This document shows positions 7,905 to 17,600 of a stretch of DNA of 64,000 bases, in pieces. The number at the start of each line of letters is the position of its first letter. The first letter of the stretch is position 1. The position numbers and the translations under genes are program-made. The DNA is taken from contig NZ_JAOQNG010000002.1 of NCBI RefSeq assembly GCF_025961225.1, positions 1 through 64,000 of the forward strand, in the 5' to 3' direction. The notes under the pieces are model-generated. The model saw nothing but the letters and a program-made list of their open reading frames with translations, did no database searches and had not been told where the DNA came from. Source of the stretch: Azospirillum canadense (GTDB lineage: Bacteria > Pseudomonadota > Alphaproteobacteria > Azospirillales > Azospirillaceae).

Positions 7905-9718
7905 CGCCTTTGGTCTTTGAGGGCTGCTTTGGATGGCTCCACCAAGCCGAAGACCGGCGCGGGGGCCGGCGCGGGGTGGTGCTCTGCGGCCCCTATGGGA
8001 ACGAGGCGCTGACCACGCACCGGGCTTGGCGCAGTTTCGCGGAGCGGCTGGCCGACGCCGGCCTGCCGACCCTGCGCTTCGACTACCCCGGCGCCGGCAA
8101 CTCCGCGGGCGGGGAGGAGGATCCCGGCCGGCTGGGGGCCTGGATCGCCGGCATCCACGCCGCGGTGGCCCATCTGCGCGCCACCGCCGGGGTGGAGGAG
8201 GTGGCGCTGGTCGGCCTGCGGCTGGGCGCCCTGCTCGCGGCGGCGGCGGCGCGGGAGATCCCCGGCGGCGTCGCGGCGCTGGCCCTGCTGGCCCCGGCCC
8301 CCTCCGGCCGCGCCTTCGTGCAGGAGCTGCGCGCGCTGGCCCTGCTGGGCGACTGGCCGGAGGGAACGCCCCCCGCCGTCACGGCCGACGGCATCGACAG
8401 CGGCGGCTTCCGCCTGACCCCCGATACCGCGGAGGCCCTGCGCGCCCTGGACTTCGCCACCCTGGCGGGAAGCCCGGCCCCGCGCGTCCTGCTGGCCGAC
8501 CGGCCGGATTCCCGCGCCGCTGCCCGGCTGGCGGAGCGGCTGCGCGCGCTGGGTGCGGCGGTGGCGGAGGAGCCCTTCCCCGACTTCGCCACGCTGATGA
8601 GCAGCGTCCAGCGCGCCACGGCCCCGTCCGCCACCTTCGAGCGGGTTGCCGGCTGGCTGGGGGAGGGCGTGACCCCTCCCGGCCCGCGCCTCGCCGCCTT
8701 ACCGCCGCTGCCGGCGGAGCCGCGGCTGGAGACACCGGGCGCCGTGGAGCGGCCCCTGCGGTTCGGCCCCGCGGGGGGCCTGTTCGGCGTGCTGTGCGAG
8801 CCCGCCCCGGCGGCCGGTTCGGCGGCCGAGCCGCGGGACCGGCCGGCCGTGCTGCTGCTGAACAGCGGGGCCACCCACCACGTGGGGTCCGGCCGCATGT
8901 CGGTCACGCTCGCCCGCCGGCTGGCCGCGCGGGGGGTGGCGTCGCTGCGGGTCGACCTCGGCGGGCTCGGCGACAGCGCCTCCAAGCCCGGCCGGCGGGA
9001 CGGGCTGATCTATTGCCGCGATTCGGTGGAGGATGCGCGGGCGGCGCTGGACGCGCTGGAGGCCCAGGGGCACCGCAGCGCCGTGGTGGTGGGCCTGTGC
9101 GCCGGGGCGGCGGTGGCCCTGCACACGGCGCTGGCCGACCCGCGGGTGGTCGGGCAGGCCCTGGTCAACCCCGGCCGATTCGTCCTGGGCGAGGGCGCCA
9201 CGTCGGAGCAGGTCATCGGCACCGCCGTCGCCTCCGCCGCCGCCTACCTGCCCCGGCTGGCCGAGAGCGCCACCTGGCGGGCCATCCTGGGCCGCGACCG
9301 CAAGGCGGCCCGAATCGCCCGTGGCCTGTCGGAGCGGGCGGCCCGCCGCCTGCGGATCAAGGCCGGCCGGCTGCGCGCCAGCCTGACGGGGCGCGGCTAC
9401 GATCCCGACGACGTGGCACACTGGTTCCAGTACCTGGGCCTGCGCGGGGTCCGCACCCTGCTGGTACACAGCGAGGGCGACGTCACGCTGGGCGAGCTGG
9501 AGGCCCATGTCGGGGCGGACGGCGGCCCCCTGCGCACCATGCCGAACCTGCGCATGGCCCGCATCCCCGGCGCCGACCACAGCCTGCTGCTGCGCCCCGC
9601 GCGGGAGCGGTTCGCCGCCCTGCTGGAGGAGCATCTGGACGGCATCGCCGCCGCCGGCCCCGCCCCGGTGCCGGGCGGTTCGGGCGCCGGGCTGCCGGCC
9701 TGGCTGTGGGTGACGTGA
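7901..9718 (+). CDS. double alpha/beta-hydrolase protein (exosortase-A-hydrolase-like)
   Basis: 605-residue protein with two alpha/beta-hydrolase folds. The first (about 1-270) has the oxyanion-type GPYGNEALTTHRAWRSFAE and a nucleophile elbow reading VGLRLGA. The second (about 285-600) has VLLLNSGATHHVGSGRMSV and an elbow reading VGLCAGA, so the usual Ser of GxSxG is replaced by Arg and by Cys. A C-terminal ADHSLL supplies a candidate catalytic His. Similar elbows occur in the hydrolases that accompany exosortase-A polysaccharide loci. A Cys nucleophile would suit acyl transfer or thioester hydrolysis. The start at 7901 overlaps the stop of the glycosidase gene (ATGA) and is preferred to an upstream start. 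This is the last gene of the operon. Function is inferred only. Confidence 0.75.
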   Translation: MTPLVFEGCFGWLHQAEDRRGGRRGVVLCGPYGNEALTTHRAWRSFAERLADAGLPTLRFDYPGAGNSAGGEEDPGRLGAWIAGIHAAVAHLRATAGVEEVALVGLRLGALLAAAAAREIPGGVAALALLAPAPSGRAFVQELRALALLGDWPEGTPPAVTADGIDSGGFRLTPDTAEALRALDFATLAGSPAPRVLLADRPDSRAAARLAERLRALGAAVAEEPFPDFATLMSSVQRATAPSATFERVAGWLGEGVTPPGPRLAALPPLPAEPRLETPGAVERPLRFGPAGGLFGVLCEPAPAAGSAAEPRDRPAVLLLNSGATHHVGSGRMSVTLARRLAARGVASLRVDLGGLGDSASKPGRRDGLIYCRDSVEDARAALDALEAQGHRSAVVVGLCAGAAVALHTALADPRVVGQALVNPGRFVLGEGATSEQVIGTAVASAAAYLPRLAESATWRAILGRDRKAARIARGLSERAARRLRIKAGRLRASLTGRGYDPDDVAHWFQYLGLRGVRTLLVHSEGDVTLGELEAHVGADGGPLRTMPNLRMARIPGADHSLLLRPARERFAALLEEHLDGIAAAGPAPVPGGSGAGLPAWLWVT

Positions 9719-9826
9719 CCGGCCCCCGATTCGGGGGGCGGGCGCCAGGGCGCGAATCGACGCAAGGGCGGGGCCGAAATGAAACGGGGCCGCGGCGCCC
9801 TGAACGGACGACCGCGACCCCGAAAA

Positions 9827-9864
9827 GAAAACGCCGCGCAGGGACACGGGAGCGCGGCGTTTTC
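9827..9864. terminator. bidirectional intrinsic terminator
   Basis: Perfect 13-bp inverted repeat GAAAACGCCGCGC (9827-9839) and GCGCGGCGTTTTC (9852-9864) with a 12-base loop. The A-run on the left and T-run on the right let it act on both strands, as expected between the convergent operon (ending 9718) and the tail-collar gene (ending 9892). A weaker GC hairpin lies at 9722-9739. Confidence 0.85.
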
Positions 9865-9891
9865 CTGCTGCGACCGATCCCGGTTGGGGGA

Positions 9892-10644
9892 TCAGTTGCG
9901 CTGCGGGTAGAGCCCTTCGATGCAGATGATGAAATTCATGTAAAGAGACGGCTGCGTCACGTTGAGCGCGACCTGGCCGGAGGCGGCGAACGGAACCGGG
10001 TTGGCGTTGCCGGCCGGCTGGACGCTGACGCTGCCGCCGTTGACGGCGGTCACGGTGCCGGACAGCGCCGGGGTGCTGGGCGTGCCGTTCGGGGTGGAGG
10101 CGATGCCGCCGAGGGACGCGGTGGTGCCCGCCGTGCCCGCGGGCACGTAGACCTTCGGCGCGTTGGTGCCAGTGGTCGCGATACCGGCGGCCAGCAGAGA
10201 GTTATCGGCCGGGGCCACAGTCTGCGAACCGGCCGTCGGAGCCGCGACAGCGGTCAGCGTCGTGTTGACCGTCAGGTTGCCCGTGGTCGCCGGGATGGTG
10301 AAGTTCACCGGGCCGGTGGTCGGGGTGAAGCCGGCGGTGTGCGTGTGCTGCGGCAAGTTGGCCGCCTGGATCGTGCCGGTGGAGGTGACGTTCGCCGCGA
10401 CGTTGGTGGCGCCGAACGCCACGCCGTTCAGGCCGGTGACGGCCTGCGCGCCGACCGGAACCCGGTTGCGCAGATCCGGCAGGCCGAAGGTGGAGGAACC
10501 GTTGCCGCCGTAGATCGTGCCGATCAGCGAATACAGCGCCGCGTATTGCTGAATGTTCAGCAGAGCGCCGTCGCACAGATGCCAGCCGACCGGAACCCAG
10601 CGGATCGGCCAAATGAGAATGGTGCCAAGCATCGCGTCGCCCAT
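9892..10644 (-). CDS. tail-collar domain protein (microcystin-dependent protein family)
   Basis: 250-residue protein with an N-terminal Tail Collar domain: LGTILIWPIRWVPVGWHLCDGALLNIQQYAALYSLIGTIYGG followed by TFGLPDLRNRVPVG. This pattern is shared by phage short tail fibres and the so-called microcystin-dependent proteins (COG4675 type). The middle is a Thr/Ala/Gly-rich beta repeat region, and it ends LYMNFIICIEGLYPQRN, the usual C-terminus of this family. GGGAG precedes the ATG at 10644. No other phage gene is nearby, so it is probably a surface or fibre-like protein and not prophage. It stands alone, divergent from the giant surface protein gene. Confidence 0.85.
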   Translation of the reverse strand: MGDAMLGTILIWPIRWVPVGWHLCDGALLNIQQYAALYSLIGTIYGGNGSSTFGLPDLRNRVPVGAQAVTGLNGVAFGATNVAANVTSTGTIQAANLPQHTHTAGFTPTTGPVNFTIPATTGNLTVNTTLTAVAAPTAGSQTVAPADNSLLAAGIATTGTNAPKVYVPAGTAGTTASLGGIASTPNGTPSTPALSGTVTAVNGGSVSVQPAGNANPVPFAASGQVALNVTQPSLYMNFIICIEGLYPQRN

Positions 10645-11118
10645 CGGGGTGCTCCCTTTGTTGGTATGAAAATGGTCGAGTTGGTCAATCCCGCTGCCCG
10701 CCTTAGAGGATATGACGGCGGTGAACGCAACCCTACACCGGTGTGTGTAGATTGAAAACCCGTATAATTTCGCTATTTCGTTTCACAATTGAGACGGAGA
10801 TTCCATTCTCTGGTTGATGCGAAATATAATTTTACAATTTTCGACATTTTTCTTCAGTTGCGGAGCAGCGGATCCTGCGACGCCGGACCGTTGACGTTGG
10901 CGATGGCGTGCATCCGGCCGGCGTGAATGGGGGAAAGCAGCAAACATTCCTATGTATGTTCTGCCATTCCATCCGGTCCGGCGGCTTCAGGCGGACATTG
11001 CGGTGTTGAAACACAACCTTTAATGGTTTTAAGCGTGTTTCTTTTCGCGTCTTCCTCGAAACCCGGGCTGCGGTATGTACACGTCTTGATTGGACGGGCC
11101 GATGTGGACCCTTCCCCG

Positions 11119-11200
11119 TCATTCCCGCGAAGGCTGGGATCCAGAAAACTTCGACGTTGTGCGACTGATGTGCCCTGGATCCCAACCTTCGCTGGGATGA
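11119..11200. repeat. REP-like imperfect inverted repeat
   Basis: Left arm 11119-11144 (TCATTCCCGCGAAGGCTGGG…) and right arm 11175-11200 (…ACCTTCGCTGGGATGA) form a 26-bp stem with a few mismatches and a 30-base loop. The CATTCCCGCGAAGGC core is a common dispersed bacterial palindrome. A further half-copy (TCGCCGGGATGACGA) is seen near 11262-11276. Confidence 0.75.
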
Positions 11201-11368
11201 TGGAGAAGAGACGTTGCGACCGCGGGTAGGCCCCAGCGCCCCGAGTCTACGCCTATGAGGCTTCGCCGGGATGACGATGGGGAAAGTCGTTTTCGACTTC
11301 GCCAAGCTAATTCCTTCAGGAAGCGCCGATGCGGGGTCGCGACGCAGAGGAGAGCGGGGCGTTGCAGT

Positions 11369-11390
11369 TGTGCATACGCAAGTATGCACA
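11369..11390. promoter_or_regulatory. perfect inverted repeat TGTGCATAC-N4-GTATGCACA
   Basis: Perfect 9-bp arms with a GCAA spacer, about 210 bases upstream of the giant protein start. The even, AT-containing dyad in a gene-free region suggests an operator for a dimeric regulator, but no regulator gene is next to it. A short hairpin with a GCAA tetraloop in RNA is an alternative. Confidence 0.45.
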
Positions 11391-11550
11391 TCGACAAACA
11401 CGCTTGTTGCGGTGTCCGGCCATCCTGTTGCGTCTCAGAAACTGATATTCCAGTCCAATTTTGGTTGCCTGTCCGTTTCGTCGCACCGAAAAGATGATAC
11501 ATTTCATCACATGTTCTCATGTTGCGCGTGGAGATTATCTTTTTTACAAA

Positions 11551-11564
11551 TACCCAATTGGGTA
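11551..11564. promoter_or_regulatory. palindrome TACCCAATTGGGTA just upstream of the giant gene
   Basis: Perfect 14-bp palindrome ending 37 bases before the chosen ATG at 11602, within an AT-rich stretch (11515-11580). The position fits an operator overlapping the promoter or the 5' leader. The regulator is unknown. Confidence 0.45.
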
Positions 11565-11601
11565 AAGTTAGCCAATTTGTCGGGTGAGGACGGGTGCGGC
11601 C

Positions 11602-14600
11602 ATGAAGTCGATGTTCACGCGGGGTAAAGGTGGCTCGGTGACCGGAACGCGGGTGGGCGGCAAGGCCGCGCAACCGGGCGTGCAGGGCAAGGGCCGGAAG
11701 GCACCCCTGGCCATGGCACTCGAACCGCGCTTCATGTTCGACGCCGCCGGCGTCGCGACCGCGGCCAGCGATCCCACGGCGGACCAGCACGCCGACCCCA
11801 ACGCCGCGCATCCGGACGGCAAGACGGCCGACGCGGCGCAGAAGGACGCGGCGGTCACCGCTGCCGCGGCCTCGGCCGCCGCCGTTGGCGCGGCACCCAC
11901 GGCACCAACGGCAGCACCGGCCATGGCAGCCGCGACGTCCGAAGCCGGCCCTGTGGATGTGCGACCCCTCGATCCTGCACAGAACGATGGCAAGAAGGAG
12001 GTCGTGTTTATCGAGTCCGACGTTGCGGGCTACCAAACGTTCGTGGACGGTGCGAAAGCGGGTGTTGAGGTCGTTCTGCTTGACGCATCGAAAGACGGTC
12101 TGACGCAAATGGTCCAATGGGCTCAAACCCATCAGGGCTATGACGCGATCCATGTGGTCAGCCACGGCAGCGAGGGCGTCGTTTATCTCGGCGCCTTGCA
12201 ATTGAATGCCGACACTCTCGCGGCACGCACGTCGGATGTGGCGTCGCTCGGAAAGGCGCTCAGTCCGGACGGCGATCTCCTTCTGTATGGCTGCGAAGTT
12301 GCAAGCAGCAAGGGACTGGAATTCGTTTCCGCTTTGGCCAGAACGAGCGGCGCCGATGTCGCCGCTTCGAATGATCTGACCGGCTCTTCGGCTCTGGGTG
12401 GCAATTGGACACTTGAGACGAAGATCGGTGATATCAATGAAGGTGTCGCGTTCTCCGACGTCGCGTTGAATGGCTATGGCAGCCTTCTCGTCACTGACGC
12501 CATCAACTTCACCACCGTCGCGGGGGGCGCCGGCACAGCGACCGTCACCGTATCGACGACGGATTTCGGCACGGTCGCCTTCAAGCTGACGGACAGCGGC
12601 CTCAGCACAGCCTACGCCTCATTGTCTGCTCCCGGCAGCAGCACCAATCTTGGAAACGCCGATCCTGGCAGCGGAAGCAAGGGGTTGGTGATCAATATCG
12701 ATAACACTCCTGGCGCGACGCTCCCTGCCTATTTCGTGATCGCAACAGCGAACGGTACAGAGTTTCGCTTTGATTCCATTAATTTGTACGACTTTAACTC
12801 GCAGGGTTATACGGTTTATATTGTTGGATACCGTGATGGGGTGCAGCTGCAAACTGATACATTCAGCGACACCACCATTGGCGCAAATGCAACCGTATCG
12901 CTGTCGACAAACTTCGATAACGTTGACCAGGTTCGCATCTACACGTCAGGCGGCCCTACGGCGAACCCGCTGGAAATGGGGTTTGACGATGTCGTGTTGA
13001 AATCGCCAATTCTCGGCGGACCGTCCCCAACGGTCACCGACGGCAACATTTCCATTGCCGGCCATTCGGGCGCCAGCAACACCTACAAGGTCGGTGATAC
13101 CGTCACCGCGACCTGGAACAACACGTCGGGTGGCGACAACAACAGCAGCATCACCAGCGTCACGGTGGACTTCAGCGCGTTCGGCGGCGGCACGGCGGTG
13201 GCGGCGACCAACAGCTCCGACACCTGGACCGCAACCTACGTCATCGCGTCGGGCAGCGTCGACGGCACGAGCAAGAACGTGTCGGTGAAGGCAACAAACG
13301 GAAACGGCTCCACCACGACGGCCGACACCACCAACGCCACGGTGGACAACATCGCCCCGGTGGTGACCGGCAGCCGGATCACGCTGAACAACGGGTCGGG
13401 CACCGGCAGCGCGTTCAAGGTCGGCGACACGGTCACCGCGACCTGGAACAACACGGGCACCGGCGACAACAGCAGCACCAACAACGGCGACCTGTCCACC
13501 GTGACGGTGGACTTCAGCCAATTCGGCGGCGGCACCGCGGTGGCGGCGACCCCCACCAGCGGCGTCTACAAGGCGACCTACGTCATCACGGGCGGCACCG
13601 TCGACGGCGGCGCGACCGTGTCGGTGAAGGCGACCGACGATGCCGGCAACACCACCACCACGACAAGCAACACGACCGTGATGGTCGACAACCAGGCCCC
13701 GACGGTGACGGGCGGCAAGATCACCCTGAACAGCGGGTCGGGCACCAGCGGCGCCTTCAAGGTCGGCGACACGGTCACCGCGACCTGGAACAACACGTCC
13801 GCCACCGGCGACAACAACGGCGACCTCGCCTCCGTCACGGTGGACTTCAGCCAGTTCGGCGGCGGAACCGCGGTGGCGGCGAGCAACAGCTCCGAAACCT
13901 GGACCGCGACCTACGTCATCACGGGCGGCAGCGTCGACGCCACCAACCGCAACGTGTCGGTGACGGTGACCGACGATGCCGGCAACACGACGACCACGTC
14001 CGACACCACAAACGCCACCGTGGACAACGTCGCGCCGACCATCACCGCGGCCAACACCACCCTGACGGGCACCGGCAGCGGCACGGCCGGCGGATTCAAG
14101 ATCGGCGACACGGTCACCGCGACCTGGAACAACAGCGGCAGCGGCGACAGCAACCTCGACAGCATCGCCTCGGTGACGGTGAACTTCAGCCAGTTCGGCG
14201 GCGGTGCGGCGGTGGCGGCCACCAACAGCTCCGGCACCTGGACCGCGACCTACGTCATCGCGTCGGGCACCGTCGACGGCGCGTCGAAGGGCGTCACCAT
14301 CACGGCGACGGACAACGCCGGCAACACCGCGAACGCCAGCCCCACCACCACCGTCACCGTCGACAACCAGCCGCCGACGGTGACGGCCGCAAAGATCAGC
14401 GTCAGCGGCGGCACCGGCACCAGCAGCGCCTACAAGATCGGCGATACGGTCACCGCGACCTGGAACAACACGGGCATTGGCGACAACAACACCGACGGCA
14501 TCACGTCGGTGACGATGGACTTCAGCCAGTTCGGCGGCGGCACGGTGGCGGCGGCCAACAGCTCCGGCACCTGGACGGCGACCTACGTCATCGCGGCCGG

Positions 14601-17600
14601 CAGCGTCGACGGCACCAACAAGAACGTCTCGGTCACCGCCACCGACAACATGGGCAACACCACGACCACGGCGGGCACCGGCAACGTCGCCGTGGACAAC
14701 GTCGCCCCGACGGTGACCGACGCGAAGATCAGCATCAGTGGTGCTTTGGGCACGAGCGGCGCCTACAAGATCGGCGATACCGTCACCGCGACGTGGAACA
14801 ACACCGCCGGCGGCGACAACAACGCCGATGGCATCGCATCGGTCACGGTGGACTTCAGCGCGTTCGGCGGCGGCGCGGCGGTGGCGGCGACCAACAGTTC
14901 CGGCACCTGGACGGCAACTTACGTCATCGCGGCGGGCAGCATCGACGCGACCAACCGCAACGTGTCGGTGACCGTTACCGACAACGCCGGCAACACGACG
15001 ACCACGGCCGACGGCACGAACGCCACGGTCGACAACATCGCCCCGACGGCGACCGACGCGAAGATCAGCATCGCCGGCGCCACGGGGGCCGGCGGCGTGT
15101 ACAAGACCGGCGACACGGTCACCGCCACCTGGGACAACACGGGTGCCGGCGACAACAACGCCGACACGATCAGCACCGTCACGGTGAACTTCAGCCAGTT
15201 CGGCGGCGGTACGGCGGTGGCGGCGACCAACAGCTCCGGCACCTGGACCGCGACCTACGTCATCGCGGCCGGCAGCATCAACGCCTCGAACAAGAACGTG
15301 ACGGTGACCGTCACCGACAACGCTGGCAACGCGGCGAACGCGGCCGACACCACCAACGCCTCGGTCAACAACGTGGGGCCGACCGTCACCGCGCCGAGAA
15401 TTTCCATCAGCGGCGCATCGGGCACGAGCGGCGCCTACAAGATCGGCGACACCGTCACCGCGACCTGGAACAACACCGCCGGCGGCGACAACAACGCCTC
15501 CATCGGCTCCGTCACCATGGACTTCAGCCAGTTCGGCGGTGGCACGGTGGCGGCGGCCAACAGCTCCGGCACTTGGACGGCGACCTACGTCATCACGGCC
15601 GGCAGCGTCGACGGCACCAGCAAGAACGTCTCGGTCACCGCCACCAATTCGGTCGGCAACCCCTCCACCACCGCCGGCACCACCAACGCGACCGTGGACA
15701 ACGTCGCGCCGACGGTGACGGACGCGAAGATCAGCATCGGCGGCGCGTCGGGCACGGGCGGCGCCTACAAGATCGGCGACACCGTCACCGCCACCTGGAA
15801 CAACACCGCCGGCGGTGACAACAACACCGACAGCATCACGTCGGTGACGGTGGACTTCAGCGCGTTCGGTGGCGGCACGGCGGTCGCGGCGACCGAAAGT
15901 AGCGGTACTTGGACGGCGACCTACATTATCGCGTCGGGCAGCGTCGACGGCACGAACAAGAACGTGTCCGTGACCGCCACCGACAACGCCGGCAACACGA
16001 CCACGACGGCCGACAGCACGAATGCCACGGTCGACAACGTCGCTCCGACGCTGACCGACGCGAAGATCAGCATCAGCGGTGCGTCGGGCACGGGCGGCGC
16101 CTACAAGATCGGCGACACGGTCACCGCGACCTGGAACAACACGGGCACCGGCGACAACAACACCGACAGCATCGCCTCGGTGACGGTGAACTTCAGCCAG
16201 TTCGGTGGCGGCACGGCGGTGGCGGCGACCGAAAGCAGCGGCACCTGGACGGCGACCTACGTCATCACGGCCGGCAGCGTCGACGGCACGAACAAGAATG
16301 TGTCGGTGACGGCCACCGACAACGCGGGCAACACGACCACCACGGCCGATGGCACCAACGCCACCGTGGACAACGTGGCTCCGACGGTGACCGACGCGAA
16401 GATCAGCATCAGCGGCGGCACCGGCACCGGCGGCGCCTACAAGATCGGTGACACCGTCACCGCCACTTGGGACAACTCCATCAGTGGCGACAACAACACC
16501 GACGTGATCAGTACCGTTACGGTGGATTTCAGCCAATTCGGCGGCGGCACCGCGGTGACCGCGAGCAGCAATGCCGACGGAGTGTGGACGTCGACTTACA
16601 TCGTTGCGTCCGGCAGCATCGACACGACCAGCCGCAACGTGGCCGTGACTGTCACCGACAACGCCGGCAACACCACGACCACGGCGGACAGCACCAACGC
16701 GACCGTGGACAACGTGGCCCCGACGGTGACCGATGCGAAGATCAGCATCGGTGGCGCGTCGGGCACCAGCGGCGCCTACAAGATCGGCGACACGGTCACC
16801 GCGACCTGGAACAACACGGGCACCGGCGACAACAACACCGACAGCATCGCGTCGGTGACGGTGGACTTCAGCGCGTTCGGCGGCGGCACGGCGGTGGCGG
16901 CCACCAACAGCTCTGGCACCTGGACCGCGACCTATGTCATCACGGCTGGCAGCATCGACGTGACCAACCGCAACGTGTCGGTGACCGCCACCGACAACGC
17001 CGGCAACACGACCACCACGGCTGACAGCACCAACGCCACCGTGGACAACGTGGCGCCGGTGCTGACGGTGGGCAACATGGCAGGCCTTTCCACCCCGACC
17101 GGGACCGGCAACACGCTGCGCATCGGCGACACGGTAACCGCGGTGTGGGACAACTCCGCCAGTGGTGACAACAACCCCGACACGATCGGCGCCGTCACCG
17201 CCGACTTCAGCCAGTTCGGTGGCGGCAGCGCGGTGGCGATGACCAACTCCGGTGGCGTGTGGCGCCAGACCTACGTCATCACCGCCGGCAGCATCGACGC
17301 AACCAACCGCAACGTGGCGATCACCGTCACTGACAACGCCGGCAACACCGCCACCGTCACGGACACCGCGAACCGCAGCGTGGACAACGTCGCGCCGACG
17401 GTGACCGACGCGAACGTGTCGATCAGCGGCGGCACCGGCACGGGTGGGGCCTACAAGATTGGGGACACGGTCACCGCGACCTGGAACAACACCGCCGCCG
17501 GCGACAATAACAGTGACAGCATCACGTCAGTAACGGTCGACTTCAGCCAGTTCGGCGGCGGCACCGCGGTGACGGCGACCAACAGCGCCGGCACCTGGAC

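Larger units (their letters stand above)
10645..11601. other. gene-free, partly AT-rich intergenic region between divergent surface-protein genes
   Basis: 957 bases without a convincing gene. An AT-rich block (about 10733-10860) lies upstream of the tail-collar gene and begins with the palindrome ACACCGGTGT (10735-10744); it probably holds that gene's promoter. A possible hairpin (GAAACAC 11008-11014 with GTGTTTC 11035-11041) is followed by a T-rich stretch. REP-like and operator-like palindromes further right are listed separately. Translations through it read FWIPAFAGMTG, the usual spurious product of a dispersed palindromic repeat. Confidence 0.7.

Noticed and set aside
9892..10644. Prophage
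   Set aside because: A single tail-collar gene with no integrase, capsid or lysis genes nearby.
10832..11401. 189-residue minus-strand frame in the long intergenic region
   Set aside because: It contains FWIPAFAGMTG, the usual translation of a dispersed palindromic repeat, and no domain.
12946..16536. 1,196-residue open frame on the minus strand, antisense to the giant gene
   Set aside because: It is antisense to the Ig repeats, full of Arg/Gly/Val repeats mirroring them, and has no recognisable motif. GC-rich repeats keep antisense frames open.
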